Origin: Candidatus Omnitrophota bacterium
Lineage (GTDB): Bacteria > Omnitrophota > Gorgyraeia > 2-01-FULL-45-10
Length of the DNA stretch: 44,077 bases
NCBI GenBank assembly: GCA_026387175.1
Contig: JAPLME010000006.1
Coordinates: forward strand, 1 to 44,077
Direction: 5' to 3'
In this document: positions 25,915 to 36,493 of the stretch, piece by piece
Position numbering within the stretch: position 1 is the first letter of the stretch
Layout of the letters: every line of letters starts with the position of its first letter
Program-made: the position numbers and the translations under genes
Notes under the pieces: model-generated
Databases searched by the model: none
Told to the model about the DNA's origin: nothing
The model's input: only the letters and a program-made list of their open reading frames with translations

Positions 25915-28263
25915 CTATTTTTTCGATTCGATAAGCTTGAGGCGTTTCTTGGCAAAATTAGATTCTTCGATATCCATGCCGGCCAGCTTTTCGTAAAGAT
26001 GCGCGGCGTCAACCGGTCTTCCCAATGCCTCGAGTACCTGGGCGCACTTTAACTGCGCCCTGACCGCCCAGAACGTACCGTTTGAATAAAGATGAGGCAC
26101 CTTAAGATATTCTTCGACGCACTTCTGTAAATCCCCTTTATGCTCGTAAGACTCCGCGATCTCATACTGGATCTGCGCGTTGGGCTCGCTATTATCGCCC
26201 GTAAGCGCTTTTCCGTAGTATTCTATCGCCTGATCAAATTCTTTCTTTTCCTTTTTGATCTTAGCGATCTTCCTGTATGCCATGCTCCCTGAATGGGAGC
26301 CGGGAAATTTCTTTGCGATCTCTTCGAGTTTCGCTATCGCCTGATCGGTCTTCCCCTCTTCCGAGAACGCCAGCGCTTCTTGAGTCAGCGCGTCTTCCGT
26401 CATATCACCGGATGGAAAATCTGTCAGGATTGACTCGTAATATTCCCTCGCCTTGTCATACTTGCCTTTTGAGCGGTAATACTCTCCAAACCAGAATCTC
26501 GCGTCGAGCGCCAGTTCAGAGCCGGGATAGTTTTTAACAAAATTCTCAAATGCCGCCAGCGCCTCCGGCTCTTTTCGTAAATTGTAATAGCACCACCCTA
26601 TTTGATAAGCGGCCATCATCCTTAACCTTTTGTCGGAAGCGGCCTTCTCAAGATATGTAAATGCCTTGAGGGCGGAATCATACTTACTCATATTATACAG
26701 AGAATTGGCCAGGTATAGTTCTGCCTGACCGGACAATTCATTCTTGGGGAATTCCCGGATAAATCTCTCGAACTCACCGGAAGCATGTTCATAATCGCCG
26801 AGATTAAAATAGGACGCGGCCAGATGAAATAGAACCTTTTCACGTAAATCCGTGCCGGGAAAGTTCACGAGGATCGCCTGATACGCAAGGATAGCCTGGT
26901 CATATTTGGCGCTTAAGCCTGATATGTTAGCGATCTGGTATTGCGCGTAATCAGCGCTCGAACTATCGGAATATTTGTTAAGGACAATGTCATAGTTCTC
27001 CGCGGCTTTACGGTAATCTTTTTTGTAAAAATAGATATCGCCGATCTTAACCAGCGCGCTTGCGCCAAGATCAATGTCTTTAGTTTCCTTCGCGGCGCGG
27101 AGAAACTCTTTAACGGCCTCATCATCCCTGCCAAGCGTGACATATATCAATCCGAGCCCATAATGCATCCGGCAGACCATAGAGCTCTTCGGGAACTTCG
27201 CCATAACCTCAAGCGAAAGGTCTTCGGCTTCCGCATATTTTTTATCATTATATAAAAGTTTTATTTTGTGATAATACGCTTCCGAAACGATATCGTCTTG
27301 CGGATAATCCGATATGATCTGGTCGCATATCTTCAAGGCTTCGAGTGAGGCGCCGGATCTCTCGTAATTACGGACAAGCCCCAGGAGCGCATAACCTTTC
27401 AGGAGATGGTCATCAGCTGCCTCCAGGCATCTCTTGAAGAAATCGCTCGATGCGGCGAATTCGCCAAGTTCGTAGAGCCCCCTGCCGGCGCCATACATGG
27501 CAAATGGCGCCCATCTCGCGCCCGGAGATATTGACAACGCCCTTTCGAACAAAGCCAACGATTCCTTATATTTACCGAGATGATATTTCGATTCGCCATC
27601 AAGATAATAGGCCTCCGGGGTCTTCTCGGAAACCGGAAAATTCCCGATAAATTTGTCCAGCTCTTCTTCGGCTTTCTCATACCTCGAGGAGAGATATTGG
27701 CATTCGCCCAATCTGAATTGGGCATCCATCGAAACCTTATCCATCGGATACTTAGTAACAACGTCCTCGAAACATTTTATCGCCTCATCGAAAAATCCAA
27801 GTTTGTAGTAGGCCCATCCCTTAGAATATAAGGCATAGCCGAGATATTTAGATGCCGGAAAATCGTCTATGACCTTTTCATAATATTCGAGGGCGCCCTT
27901 AAAATCATTATTAGTCGTGCATATCTCACCGGACCAATATAGCGCCTCATCCTGGAACTCAGCCGCCGCCGGAGAATTCAAGATCGCCTGGAACTCATAC
28001 AATGCCCTCGAGTAATTGTTCTGCTTATAATAGCTTCTGCCTAAAAGGCTATGTGCCTGATATAGATATTGCGTCTGGGGATAATTCTTTATAAAAGACT
28101 CAAGCCTCTCCTGTGACAGGTCGTAAGCGCCGTCATTGAAGATCTTCTTTATATATACAAAATCCGCGCTCTCGCCCGGGCCGTCGGCATATGTTAACAG
28201 CGCTTGCGATAAAAACACCGCGACGATCGTAAGACATCCGATCATGAATTTGCGGCAGGTCAT
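25915..28263 (-). CDS. Large exported TPR-repeat protein linked to ExbB/ExbD
   Basis: 782 residues. Signal peptide ([21 protein letters not shown], cleavage near residue 26) and then tetratricopeptide repeats nearly end to end, about 20 of them at 34-40 residue spacing, with recurrent KYPxSxxxxxAxYxxGxxYYxxGxYxxA patterns. The spacing and the FP(G/K)S turns resemble the periplasmic TPR domains of CpoB/YbgF and BamD. It starts at the uvrA stop (ATGA overlap) and is followed by exbB after 15 bases. In Gram-negative bacteria CpoB belongs to the Tol-Pal operon, so this may be the periplasmic partner of the ExbBD motor, although it is three times longer. The link to uvrA may be only positional. 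Confidence 0.9.
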   Translation of the reverse strand: MTCRKFMIGCLTIVAVFLSQALLTYADGPGESADFVYIKKIFNDGAYDLSQERLESFIKNYPQTQYLYQAHSLLGRSYYKQNNYSRALYEFQAILNSPAAAEFQDEALYWSGEICTTNNDFKGALEYYEKVIDDFPASKYLGYALYSKGWAYYKLGFFDEAIKCFEDVVTKYPMDKVSMDAQFRLGECQYLSSRYEKAEEELDKFIGNFPVSEKTPEAYYLDGESKYHLGKYKESLALFERALSISPGARWAPFAMYGAGRGLYELGEFAASSDFFKRCLEAADDHLLKGYALLGLVRNYERSGASLEALKICDQIISDYPQDDIVSEAYYHKIKLLYNDKKYAEAEDLSLEVMAKFPKSSMVCRMHYGLGLIYVTLGRDDEAVKEFLRAAKETKDIDLGASALVKIGDIYFYKKDYRKAAENYDIVLNKYSDSSSADYAQYQIANISGLSAKYDQAILAYQAILVNFPGTDLREKVLFHLAASYFNLGDYEHASGEFERFIREFPKNELSGQAELYLANSLYNMSKYDSALKAFTYLEKAASDKRLRMMAAYQIGWCYYNLRKEPEALAAFENFVKNYPGSELALDARFWFGEYYRSKGKYDKAREYYESILTDFPSGDMTEDALTQEALAFSEEGKTDQAIAKLEEIAKKFPGSHSGSMAYRKIAKIKKEKKEFDQAIEYYGKALTGDNSEPNAQIQYEIAESYEHKGDLQKCVEEYLKVPHLYSNGTFWAVRAQLKCAQVLEALGRPVDAAHLYEKLAGMDIEESNFAKKRLKLIESKK

Positions 28264-31049
28264 GACAAGGTTTCCTTTAGATATTGTCCCGTATACGAAT
28301 TCTTGTTCCCGGCCACATCCTCCGGCGAACCGTAAGCCACTACCTCTCCTCCCGCGTCGCCGCCTTCGGGCCCCAGGTCTATGATATAATCCGCTGTCTT
28401 TATCACATCCAGGTTATGCTCTATGACCAGCACGGTATTTCCCTGGCCGACTAACGCCTGCAGGACGCTCAGGAGCCTGTTGACATCGGCGAAATGAAGT
28501 CCCGTCGTAGGTTCGTCCAATATATAAAATGTCCTTCCCGTAGATCTCTTAGAAAGCTCCGCTGCGAGCTTTATCCTTTGGGCCTCGCCTCCGGAAAGCG
28601 TCGTAGCTGATTGCCCTATCTTTATATATCCCAGACCGACGTCGTAAAGGGTCTTGAACCTACTTTTTATTGAAGGTATATTTTCAAACAGGTTCAGGGC
28701 ATCCTCTACTGACATTTCGAGGACTTCGGCGATGGAATGGCCCTTATACCTGACATCGAGCGTCTGCTCATTGAAACGTTTTCCCTTGCAGACTTCGCAC
28801 TGCACATAGATATCCGGCAAAAAATGCATCTCTATCTTTTTTATACCATCACCGGCGCATGCCTCGCACCTTCCTCCTTTTACATTGAAACTGAAACGTC
28901 CCGGTTTATAGCCGCGCACCTTTGCCTCGGGAAGCCTGGAGAATATATCCCTCAGCGGGGCGAACGCGCCTGTATAAGTGGCGGGATTTGAACGCGGTGT
29001 GCGTCCTATGGGCGACTGGTCTATAACTATCACTTTGTCTATATGCTGCATGCCGTCTATTTTTTTATGTTCACCCGGCGTCTCTCTGGAACGGTAGAAT
29101 TTCCTTGCCAGCGATTTATAGAGAATGTCGTCCACCAGCGTGCTCTTGCCCGAGCCCGATACGCCGGTAACGCAGACGAAGAGGCCGAGAGGTATCTCGA
29201 CGTCTATATTCTTTAAGTTATGCTCTCTTGCGCCGAATATCTTCAGTTTCTTGGACGTCGGCTTTTTACGTTCCGGCGGGATTGTTATCTTAAGCTCGCC
29301 CCGCAGATACTTTCCCGTGAGAGACTCTTTCGAAGCGAGTACATCTTTCAGGCTGCCGCTGACAATAACTCTGCCGCCGTGCTCTCCTGCGCCGGGGCCC
29401 AGATCTATGATATGGTCGGCAAGGCGTATCGTAGCTTCATCGTGCTCTACCACTATCAGCGTATTACCAAGATCTCTCAGCCTCTTCAGCGTATCCAAAA
29501 GCTTATTATTGTCCTTCTGATGAAGCCCTATGCTCGGCTCATCCAGTATATAAATAACCCCCACGAGCCCCGAGCCTATCTGAGTAGCAAGCCTGATGCG
29601 TTGGGCTTCGCCGCCGGAGAGAGTAAAGCTGCGCCTGTCGAGTGTAAGATAATCGAGGCCAACATTCACCATGAACTGCAAACGCGCTATTATCTCTTTC
29701 AATACCTGATGGGATATCGTCTTTTCCGTCTCTGTCAGATCCATCGTTGAAAGAAAATCCTTCAGATCTTTTATCGACATCGTCGACACTTCAAAGATGT
29801 TCTTGCCCTGGATAGTGACCGCGAGAGACTCCTCCTTAAGCTGCGAACCCTTACATACCGGGCATGGCAGGACCGACATATATTTATTGATCTCGGTCTT
29901 TATGAACTCGCTCTCCGTTTCACGGAAACGCCTCTCGAGGTTCTTTATCACACCTTCGAAAGCGTAATAGCCTCCGCTCTCTTCTCCGTACAGCACGAGC
30001 CTCTTTATATTCTTCGGCAGATCTTTAAAAGGGGTACGGACATCGAACCCGTATTTATTGCCGAGCGACCGCAAGAGGCGCCTGTAATAGATATAGAGCC
30101 CTTTTCCGCCGCGCCGCCAGGCGTCGACCGCGTCGATAACGCTCTTCGTCTTGTCCGGAATGACCAACTCCGGATCTATCTCCATCTTGTTTCCGAGCCC
30201 GACGCAGGCCGGACACGCGCCGTACGGCGAATTGAACGAAAATATCCTGGGAGATATTTCTCCGAGGCTTATCCCGCAATCTACACATGCGTATTGCTCA
30301 TTGAACAGAATATCCTCGGATTTCCCGGCGGTCTCGAAGCTTGCAAGTATTATGCCCTTGCCCATCTCAAGCGCCGTTTCGACAGAATCCGTAAGCCTCT
30401 TCTTTATGCCGGACTTCAATATCAGCCTGTCTACGACGATCTCGATGTTGTGCGTCCTGTTTTTATCAAGCGCTATCGCTTTTTCGAGCTCATGTATATT
30501 GCCGTCAACCCTGACCCTTATAAAACCGTCTTTCTTTATCTTCTGGAAGAGCTCTTTATGCTCACCCTTCCTGCCGCGAATAACAGGAGCCAGTATCAGG
30601 ACGCCGGTCTGGGCAGGCAGCTTCGAGATCTGCTCGACTATCTCCTGGGATGTCTGCCTCTTTATGACTTTTTTACATTTGGGGCAGTGCGGGATGCCTA
30701 TACGCGCAAAGAGGAGCCGCAGATAATCGTATATCTCCGTCTGCGTTCCTACCGTCGACCGCGGATTCGATCCGGCGGTCCTCTGCTCTATGCTTATAGC
30801 GGGAGAGAGGCCCTCGATATACTCAACATCCGGCTTCTGGAGCTGCTCCAGGAACTGTCTGGCGTAGCTTGAGAGGCTTTCCACATACCTGCGCTGCCCT
30901 TCGGCATATATGGTGTCGAAGGCAAGCGACGATTTACCTGAGCCGGAGAGTCCCGTTATCACAACAAGCTTATCTCGCGGGATCTCCAGATCTATGTTCT
31001 TCAGGTTATGCTCTTTTGCTCCCTTTATGATGATCGCGTTTTTTTCCAT
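28260..31049 (-). CDS. uvrA: Excinuclease ABC subunit A
   Basis: 929 residues from the ATG at 31049, the usual UvrA length. Two ABC modules: Walker A GLSGSGKS at 33-40 and GVSGSGKST in the second half; signature [12 protein letters not shown] and [12 protein letters not shown]; and two zinc sites, CVDCG...CPAC and CEAC...CEVC. It recognises bulky DNA lesions with UvrB in nucleotide excision repair. The in-frame start at 31079 is rejected because it would put the ATG upstream of the -10 box of the promoter at 31090-31062. That promoter places transcription about five bases before the ATG, so the leader is minimal, and no Shine-Dalgarno is visible. Regulation by LexA is not evident. Confidence 0.97.
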   Translation of the reverse strand: MEKNAIIIKGAKEHNLKNIDLEIPRDKLVVITGLSGSGKSSLAFDTIYAEGQRRYVESLSSYARQFLEQLQKPDVEYIEGLSPAISIEQRTAGSNPRSTVGTQTEIYDYLRLLFARIGIPHCPKCKKVIKRQTSQEIVEQISKLPAQTGVLILAPVIRGRKGEHKELFQKIKKDGFIRVRVDGNIHELEKAIALDKNRTHNIEIVVDRLILKSGIKKRLTDSVETALEMGKGIILASFETAGKSEDILFNEQYACVDCGISLGEISPRIFSFNSPYGACPACVGLGNKMEIDPELVIPDKTKSVIDAVDAWRRGGKGLYIYYRRLLRSLGNKYGFDVRTPFKDLPKNIKRLVLYGEESGGYYAFEGVIKNLERRFRETESEFIKTEINKYMSVLPCPVCKGSQLKEESLAVTIQGKNIFEVSTMSIKDLKDFLSTMDLTETEKTISHQVLKEIIARLQFMVNVGLDYLTLDRRSFTLSGGEAQRIRLATQIGSGLVGVIYILDEPSIGLHQKDNNKLLDTLKRLRDLGNTLIVVEHDEATIRLADHIIDLGPGAGEHGGRVIVSGSLKDVLASKESLTGKYLRGELKITIPPERKKPTSKKLKIFGAREHNLKNIDVEIPLGLFVCVTGVSGSGKSTLVDDILYKSLARKFYRSRETPGEHKKIDGMQHIDKVIVIDQSPIGRTPRSNPATYTGAFAPLRDIFSRLPEAKVRGYKPGRFSFNVKGGRCEACAGDGIKKIEMHFLPDIYVQCEVCKGKRFNEQTLDVRYKGHSIAEVLEMSVEDALNLFENIPSIKSRFKTLYDVGLGYIKIGQSATTLSGGEAQRIKLAAELSKRSTGRTFYILDEPTTGLHFADVNRLLSVLQALVGQGNTVLVIEHNLDVIKTADYIIDLGPEGGDAGGEVVAYGSPEDVAGNKNSYTGQYLKETLS

Positions 31050-31061
31050 ATATATGATAAT

Positions 31062-31090
31062 ATTATATGCTAAAGACATCTAACTTCCAA
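31062..31090 (-). promoter_or_regulatory. uvrA promoter (near-leaderless)
   Basis: TTGGAA (31090-31085), 17-base spacer, TATAAT (31067-31062) on the minus strand. Twelve bases separate the -10 from the ATG at 31049, so the leader would be about five bases. The -35 lies directly beside the T-run of the upstream terminator (31092-31097). Confidence 0.7.
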
Positions 31091-31091
31091 T

Positions 31092-31139
31092 AAAAAACCT
31101 GCTCGAAGGAAGCGCCCATTATGCGCTCTCTCCGAGCAG
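31092..31139 (-). terminator. Intrinsic terminator after the small lysine-rich gene
   Basis: On the minus strand CTGCTCGGAGAGAGCGC and GCGCTTCCTTCGAGCAG form a stem of 17 positions with one mismatch and three G-U pairs (31139-31099) around a seven-base loop, followed by G and six T (31097-31092). It ends the dapL-to-31164 unit just before the uvrA promoter. Confidence 0.9.
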
Positions 31140-31163
31140 ATTTTATATTACCAACGGCGGGAA

Positions 31164-31409
31164 CTATTTCCTTTTTTTCTTCTTCTTTCCGCCGACCAGC
31201 ATCTTTGCTCTTGAAACATCGCCTTTCTTATCGATGAAATAGAGGTATCCTGACTCCTTCTCTACTGCAGGCTTCGCGACCACCTTGCCGCCGCCGCCCT
31301 TGGATTTTCCTCTAGCCATCTTCGTTTCGACGACATTACCCTTCTTATCGACGTAATAGAGATAGCCCTTTTTACGCTTTATACCTACCTTCGCGACCTT
31401 CTCTGCCAT
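31164..31409 (-). CDS. Small lysine-rich protein with duplicated GYLYY(V/I)DKKG motif
   Basis: 81 residues, very basic. It holds two copies of one unit: KKGYLYYVDKKGNVVETKMARG at about 13-34 and ESGYLYFIDKKGDVSRAKMLVG at about 52-73, each probably two short beta strands. They are joined by a glycine/lysine linker (KSKGGGGKV), and a KKKKKRK tail follows. A strong Shine-Dalgarno (AGGGAGGTG) and a private terminator suggest high expression. The charge suggests a nucleic-acid or ribosome-associated protein. I have a memory of similar GYLYFIDKDGDVSR-like sequences in other bacteria, but no function. Confidence 0.8.
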   Translation of the reverse strand: MAEKVAKVGIKRKKGYLYYVDKKGNVVETKMARGKSKGGGGKVVAKPAVEKESGYLYFIDKKGDVSRAKMLVGGKKKKKRK

Positions 31410-31444
31410 TTATTTCACCTCCCTTCAAAATATAAATTTACTGA

Positions 31445-32167
31445 TTAGACTTGTAGATACTCCCTGTTTATTCTCGACATGCTCCTGAATATGTTCGTCT
31501 TAACGTCCTTACAGCCTTTTTCAGCGCCCTTTATAAAATTCTTCATCATCCGCCGCTTTGAGGTTTCCGCCGCCGGGCACGTTTCAGTGGTAACGGGAAA
31601 ACACATCTCTTTCGCGAATTTCCGGGTCGATGCCTCCTCGACATGGCAGAGCGGCCTTATTATGGTGAGCTTCCCCTTGAACATCTCCTGCCTGGGGTTC
31701 ATCGCCGAGAACTCTCCCTGATATAAAATATTCAGGAGCAGCGTCTCTATAATATCATCCTTGTGATGTCCGAGGGCAATTTTGTTGCATTTAAGTTTTT
31801 TAGCGGCCAGAAAGAGCGCTTTGCGCCTGTTCCACGAGCACCAGAAACATGACGGCCCTCTTTCCTCCTCACGGATCTTTATCTTTTCAAAGACGCATTT
31901 CACTCCGATATTTTTAAAGAACCGCTTTAGCCTTCTTTTATCCGCGGAAACGCAATCATAGTCTGTCTCGACATGCATCGCGATCAGCTCATATGCCACC
32001 GGCGCCCACTTTTTGCGTTCATTCAGCAGATGGACAAGAGCAAGACTGTCTTTACCGCCCGATACGCCGACGAGTATCCTGTCTTTATCCTCTATGAGCT
32101 TATAATCGGCTATCGCCCGGCCGATCCGGGTGGAGATATAATTGCCGGTCTTTGTGAGCGGCCTCAT
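31445..32167 (-). CDS. ttcA: TtcA-family tRNA thiolation enzyme (PP-loop ATPase)
   Basis: 240 residues. P-loop SGGKDS at 36-41, conserved GHHKDD near 133-138, and the cysteines Cys107-x2-Cys110 (SCFWC) plus Cys197 (TETCPA), which in TtcA hold an iron-sulfur cluster. The fold adenylates C32 of some tRNAs and inserts sulfur to make 2-thiocytidine. TtcA is favoured over TtuA or MesJ because of CxxC placement and length, but related PP-loop enzymes of other substrates cannot be excluded. ATGA overlap with nadX shows cotranslation with the NAD genes. Confidence 0.88.
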   Translation of the reverse strand: MRPLTKTGNYISTRIGRAIADYKLIEDKDRILVGVSGGKDSLALVHLLNERKKWAPVAYELIAMHVETDYDCVSADKRRLKRFFKNIGVKCVFEKIKIREEERGPSCFWCSWNRRKALFLAAKKLKCNKIALGHHKDDIIETLLLNILYQGEFSAMNPRQEMFKGKLTIIRPLCHVEEASTRKFAKEMCFPVTTETCPAAETSKRRMMKNFIKGAEKGCKDVKTNIFRSMSRINREYLQV

Positions 32168-32976
32168 GTCCCTATCCGCACGCTTCTTGTTATCCCCTCC
32201 AGCGTCGCTATTGCTGAGTATATCGCAAGCGCACTGGTCTTGGGGTTGGACTCCGACGGCACATTTTCCGTCCTGGTGGTTATACGGCCTGAATCGCCTA
32301 TTATCTCCACCTCATGTGTGTTTCTTATATAATCAGGCGATGTCACTATACGCACCTTAGTACTCGCGGCGCCTATACCGGCAAGGCTCAAAACGGCGGA
32401 GACATTGACGTTGGCCGGAAAACCTTTAACGGCATCTCTGGCGCTTCCCTCGAAAAGAACGGTCTCTTTCGTGATAGCGCGCACATCTATTCCCTTACTG
32501 GTCAAATAGGGCGCGCCTTCCAATCCTTTCGGCGGCTTTCGCGTAGTCAATGTCACGGATGCGATCTTTCCTATTGAAGCTGCCTTAAGGGCATCGATGC
32601 CGCAAACGGCTCCGCTGGGTATATACACTTTTACGCCCTTCTCACCCGCCTTTTTCAGCAGCCCCTCCTGCCCTAACAACCCGCCCACGCTCATGATAAG
32701 GCAATCTCTATTATTTTCCACGCATTTTTCAACTATTTTCGAAGAGGCGAGGGCGCTTGAGGCCTCGATCACCAGGTCCGTTTTCTTAATAAGCTGATCG
32801 AGTTTTAAGGCCCGGACATTTTCCTTCAAAGAACGGTTCAATGCGAGAATTTTATTCTCATCTATGTCACATACCCCCGCCAGCTCTACCGCGTACGCAA
32901 GCCTGGAGCGGCATGCGATGGCAATGCTGGTTCCGATAACACCGCAACCTATTATCCCGACTTTAATCTTCTTCAT
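32164..32976 (-). CDS. nadX: L-aspartate dehydrogenase
   Basis: 270 residues from the ATG at 32976 (MKKIKVGIIGCGVIG). The ATG nine bases upstream is possible; the TTG at 32994 is not favoured. Rossmann motif GIIGCGVIGTSIA, then VYIPSGAVCGIDALKAASIG and the C-terminal RNTHEVEIIGDSGRI, which are characteristic of NadX. It oxidises aspartate to iminoaspartate with NAD(P), replacing the FAD oxidase NadB. NadA, the next enzyme, lies directly upstream and ends 14 bases before this start, so the two can pass on the unstable iminoaspartate. Confidence 0.94.
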   Translation of the reverse strand: MKKIKVGIIGCGVIGTSIAIACRSRLAYAVELAGVCDIDENKILALNRSLKENVRALKLDQLIKKTDLVIEASSALASSKIVEKCVENNRDCLIMSVGGLLGQEGLLKKAGEKGVKVYIPSGAVCGIDALKAASIGKIASVTLTTRKPPKGLEGAPYLTSKGIDVRAITKETVLFEGSARDAVKGFPANVNVSAVLSLAGIGAASTKVRIVTSPDYIRNTHEVEIIGDSGRITTRTENVPSESNPKTSALAIYSAIATLEGITRSVRIGT

Positions 32977-32990
32977 GTAAGCCATTGGTA

Positions 32991-33968
32991 TCAATAACCC
33001 GATATAGCGGCCGCGCTCTTCTCTCCGGTAACAGCCAACATCCTGTCGAGAGCCTTCTTAGCCTTTGTCCTGATATCATCCGCCACTTTTATCTCATAGA
33101 CCATCTTCTCGAGGCTGTGGGCCACCCACCCCAGCGTTATCAGCTTCATATTCGCGCAAACGAGGTGCGGAGTCGGAAGATAAAATCTCTTATCGGGATT
33201 CTCTTTCTGTAATTTGTACAACATACCGGATTCCGTCGCTATGATGAATTCTTTCAACGGCGACTTCTTTACGTAAGTGAACATTCCGCCCGTAGAACAT
33301 ATGTGGTCGGCCAGTGTCAATACTTCAGGATTACATTCGGGATGGGCTATAACCTCGGCAAGCGGATGAAGGGCTTTTGCCTTTACGACATCCTCCTCCT
33401 GGACCCTGATATGCGTCGGACAGAAACCTTCCCACAATATTATATTCTTTTCCGGAACCTGGGATTGGACGTATCTGCCCAGATTCTTATCGGGAACGAA
33501 TATCACATCTTTCTCCTTAAGGGATCTTACGACCTCTATGGCATTCGACGATGTGCACGCTATATCGCTCTCGGCTTTCACTTCAGCGCTCGAGTTTACA
33601 TAGCATGTCACCGCGGCTCCCGGATATTGGGCCTTCTTGGCCTTAAGTTTCTCCGGGGTTATCATATCGGCCAGCGGACATCCGGCTTCCATTACGGGCA
33701 GCAGCACTTTCTTATCGGGGTTCAGTATCGAGGCTGACTCCGCCATAAACTGAACTCCGCAAAATACTATAACGTCGGCGTCTGTCCTGACTGCGGCCTG
33801 GGAGAGCGCCAGCGAATCTCCGGATATGTCGGCTATCTCCTGTATCTCGTCGCGCTGATAGTTATGGACGATGATGACGGCGTTGCGGCTCTTTTTAAGC
33901 TTCTCTATCTTCTTCTTCAGGGCTTCGTTGTATTTTATATCGCCCTTATCCTGTTTTTGGGTATTCAC
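32991..33968 (-). CDS. nadA: Quinolinate synthase
   Basis: 325 residues, GTG start at 33968 with AGGTG upstream. The three predicted [4Fe-4S] ligands are Cys97 (EAGCPLAD), Cys183 (GFCPTH) and Cys271 (LVCANM), with the 86-88 residue spacing of the family. Other family motifs: [25 protein letters not shown] and HPECNPEVL. It condenses iminoaspartate with dihydroxyacetone phosphate to quinolinate in de novo NAD synthesis. It pairs with nadX; nadC is not in this window. The oxygen-sensitive cluster and the ferredoxin-ETF genes fit an anaerobic way of life. Confidence 0.96.
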   Translation of the reverse strand: MNTQKQDKGDIKYNEALKKKIEKLKKSRNAVIIVHNYQRDEIQEIADISGDSLALSQAAVRTDADVIVFCGVQFMAESASILNPDKKVLLPVMEAGCPLADMITPEKLKAKKAQYPGAAVTCYVNSSAEVKAESDIACTSSNAIEVVRSLKEKDVIFVPDKNLGRYVQSQVPEKNIILWEGFCPTHIRVQEEDVVKAKALHPLAEVIAHPECNPEVLTLADHICSTGGMFTYVKKSPLKEFIIATESGMLYKLQKENPDKRFYLPTPHLVCANMKLITLGWVAHSLEKMVYEIKVADDIRTKAKKALDRMLAVTGEKSAAAISGY

Positions 33969-33972
33969 TGGG

Positions 33973-34818
33973 TCACACCTTTATGATTGTATTATCTATA
34001 AGCCTTGTCTTACCCACAAATGCGGCAAGCGCTACAAGGACTTCGCCGGATATACTGGACAGATCCTTAAGGTCTTTAGCATCAACTATCGATATATAAT
34101 CTACTTTAACCAGAGGTTTCCGCGCTATAAGCTCCTTCATCGCTTTGATCACATTCGCAGGATCCCTCTCGCCGGCTTTTACAAGCGACAACGCCTTTTC
34201 TAAAGATTGATTCAATACTAGCGCCTGGCGCCTCTCATCCTCGGACAGATACACGTTGCGCGAGCTCATGGCGAGGCCGTCCGTCTCACGGATTATCGGC
34301 ACCGATTTTATCTCAATGTCCATATTAAGGTCACGAACCATCTTTTTTATAACCGCCGCCTGCTGGGCATCCTTCTGTCCGAAGTATGCCACATCGGGCT
34401 TTACTATATTAAACAGCTTCGCAACCACGGTAGTAACGCCTTTAAAATGTCCCGGGCGTGAGGCTCCGCAAAGCGAGTCTGTCAGGCTTTCGACGTTAAC
34501 ATACGTAGCGTATCCTTCCGGATACATATCCTTCACGGAAGGATAAAATATCACATCGACGCCCGCGTCCCCGGCCATAGCTTCATCGCGCTTAATGTCG
34601 CGCGGATATTTCTCATAATCTTCTTTCGGCCCGAACTGCAGCGGGTTTACAAATATGCTCATAATGACCACGTCGGTATGCTTCCTGGCCGCCTTCACAA
34701 GGCTCACATGCCCTTCGTGAAGATAACCCATCGTCGGGACGAAGCCTATCGTCTTGCCTTCCTTTTTCAACATCTTTACGAGAGTGGTCATCCTTGAAAT
34801 GCCGTCGACTAATTTCAT
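33973..34818 (-). CDS. panC: Pantothenate synthetase
   Basis: 281 residues, family size. [14 protein letters not shown] holds the HxGH nucleotidyl motif, [20 protein letters not shown] and [12 protein letters not shown] bind pantoate and ATP, and AMSSRNVYL is the KMSKS-like loop. It joins pantoate and beta-alanine to form pantothenate, the coenzyme A precursor also needed for ACP. It lies four bases before nadA and ten after folK. panB and panD are elsewhere. Confidence 0.97.
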   Translation of the reverse strand: MKLVDGISRMTTLVKMLKKEGKTIGFVPTMGYLHEGHVSLVKAARKHTDVVIMSIFVNPLQFGPKEDYEKYPRDIKRDEAMAGDAGVDVIFYPSVKDMYPEGYATYVNVESLTDSLCGASRPGHFKGVTTVVAKLFNIVKPDVAYFGQKDAQQAAVIKKMVRDLNMDIEIKSVPIIRETDGLAMSSRNVYLSEDERRQALVLNQSLEKALSLVKAGERDPANVIKAMKELIARKPLVKVDYISIVDAKDLKDLSSISGEVLVALAAFVGKTRLIDNTIIKV

Positions 34819-34828
34819 CCGAATACCT

Positions 34829-35233
34829 TTACGCTCTGTTCAGTTCGCGCAAGCCCTTCAGCACGAATTCTCTCTCATTTATCCTGGGATGCGGAATAAC
34901 CAGATCGCCGTCGTCTATTATCTCCTCACCGTAATACAGGATATCCAGGTCTATCGTCCTCGGGCCGTTCTTAACCGCTCTTTTGCGCCCGAGAGCTTCT
35001 TCTATTCCGTTCAATTTTTTCAAAAGCGCTTTCGGCGTAAGCGCGGTCTCTATCTCCAGAACACCGTTCAGGAATTTACCCTGCGGAACTCCGCCCATAG
35101 GATCGGTCTCATAGATCGAAGACGCGCGCTTCAAATGTATACCGGGGCTTCTTTCTATACTCCGGATCGCCCTGTCTATATACCGGCGCCTGTCTCCCAG
35201 ATTAGAGCCGATACCTATATAACAGATCGTCAT
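34829..35233 (-). CDS. folK: 6-hydroxymethyl-7,8-dihydropterin pyrophosphokinase
   Basis: 134 residues, slightly shorter than the 155-160 of Escherichia coli HPPK, mainly in the loop regions. Signatures are present: YIGIGSNLGDRRRYIDRAI at the N-terminus, and the ATP/Mg site RTIDLDILYYG with IPHPR after it. It transfers pyrophosphate to the pterin in folate synthesis; folP follows it in many genomes but is not here. It starts 12 bases after the dapL stop. Confidence 0.95.
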   Translation of the reverse strand: MTICYIGIGSNLGDRRRYIDRAIRSIERSPGIHLKRASSIYETDPMGGVPQGKFLNGVLEIETALTPKALLKKLNGIEEALGRKRAVKNGPRTIDLDILYYGEEIIDDGDLVIPHPRINEREFVLKGLRELNRA

Positions 35234-35245
35234 ATTACACAGATT

Positions 35246-36412
35246 CTATATTAATCTTTTTCTGATGCGCTCTATCGCTTCTTTAATACGCTTCTTATCT
35301 ACGGTGATCGCCATCCTTATATAGCCTTCGCCGTTCCTACCGAAACCATTTCCCGGCGTCACCACGATGTCGCATTTGTCCAGAAGCTCTTTCGCGAACG
35401 ACGCGGAAGTGTGTCTGGGCGGGACCTTGAACCACACATAGAATGTCGCCTTCGGCTTCTCTATGTTCCAACCGAGCGACCGCAAGCCTCCCACTAAGGT
35501 ATCCTGCCTCTCCTCATAGATCTTCAGCGCGGATTTAATGTACCTGTCATAATTTTCAAGAGCGGCGCGGGCGGCCCATTGTATCGCGAAAAATACTCCG
35601 GAATCTATATTGGATTTTACTTTTGCAAGGCCCGAGATAAGTTCAGGATTGCCGCAGGCATAGCCGATCCTCCAGCCGGTCATATTGAATGTCTTAGAGA
35701 GCGAATGAAATTCTATGGCCACATCCTTCGCGCCTTCGGCTTCAAATATGCTCGGAGCCTTATAGCCGTCGTATCCCATCTCGGAATACGCCGCGTCGTG
35801 GCAAACTATTATATTATGCTTTTTCGCGAAGTCGATGACATGCTCGAAGAAACGCTTATCACATACCGCGCCGGTCGGATTATTGGGATAGTTGATAAAG
35901 ATCATGCGCGTTTTATGCAGGATATTATGGTTGATGGCCTTCAGGTCGGGCAAAAAATGGTTCTTCTCCTCAAGAGGCATAAGCTCAATTTCCCCGCCCG
36001 CAAACCATGTCCCCGACTTATAAGGCGGATAGCAGGGATCCGGGACCAGCACGACATCTCCCGGGTTCACGAACGCAAGAGGAATGTGCGCGATGCCTTC
36101 CTTCGACCCGATGAGCGGCAATATCTCGTTATCGGGATCGAGATCGATGCCGTAACGCTTCTTGAGCCACTTGGAGCAGGTCTGCCTGAATTCAGAAAGT
36201 CCAGCGTCGAGAGGATAGCGATGGTTCTTAGGATCGCGCATCGCCTTATTCATGGCATCGATAATGAAGTTCGGCGTGGGCATATCGGGGTCGCCGATGC
36301 CCAGGTCGATTATATCCCTGCCCTCCTCGCGCGCCTTCTTCTTCGCCCTGTCTATCTCGACGAAGAGATACGGCGGCAGCTTCTTCAACCTCTCGGATCT
36401 TTCTATTCGCAT
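35246..36412 (-). CDS. dapL: LL-diaminopimelate aminotransferase
   Basis: 388 residues, fold-type I aminotransferase. Starts with LGIGDPDMPTPNFI (35-50), the NPTG motif at 178-181, and the PLP lysine Lys240 in SLSKTFNMTGWRIG. The start pattern and length fit the DapL2-type LL-DAP aminotransferases rather than general aspartate aminotransferases. It converts tetrahydrodipicolinate directly to LL-DAP, bypassing the succinyl/acetyl branches. dapF, dapA, dapB and lysA stand just upstream and no dapD, dapE or dapC is seen, which supports the call. AGGGAG sits eight bases before the ATG. Confidence 0.93.
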   Translation of the reverse strand: MRIERSERLKKLPPYLFVEIDRAKKKAREEGRDIIDLGIGDPDMPTPNFIIDAMNKAMRDPKNHRYPLDAGLSEFRQTCSKWLKKRYGIDLDPDNEILPLIGSKEGIAHIPLAFVNPGDVVLVPDPCYPPYKSGTWFAGGEIELMPLEEKNHFLPDLKAINHNILHKTRMIFINYPNNPTGAVCDKRFFEHVIDFAKKHNIIVCHDAAYSEMGYDGYKAPSIFEAEGAKDVAIEFHSLSKTFNMTGWRIGYACGNPELISGLAKVKSNIDSGVFFAIQWAARAALENYDRYIKSALKIYEERQDTLVGGLRSLGWNIEKPKATFYVWFKVPPRHTSASFAKELLDKCDIVVTPGNGFGRNGEGYIRMAITVDKKRIKEAIERIRKRLI

Positions 36413-36425
36413 GTCAATCTCCCTA

Positions 36426-36493
36426 ACTGAAATATTCTTCGAATCTAGTTTTGACCTGAACCGAAGTTATGGTTCGCACTGAAAATATTCTTC
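36426..36493 (-). repeat. Direct repeats in the dapL leader
   Basis: On the plus strand ACTGAAATATTCTTCG (36426-36441) and ACTGAAAATATTCTTC (36478-36493) are near-identical, 52 bases apart, with a related AGCGAAAATATTTTTT at 36499. Between them GAACC/GGTTC can pair as a small hairpin. They could bind a regulator of dapL or be remnants of a repeat element; no clear -35/-10 pair is seen. Confidence 0.5.

Noticed and set aside
27399-27761. 120-codon minus-strand frame inside the large TPR gene
   Set aside because: Out-of-frame overlap with a protein whose repeats are continuous through this stretch.
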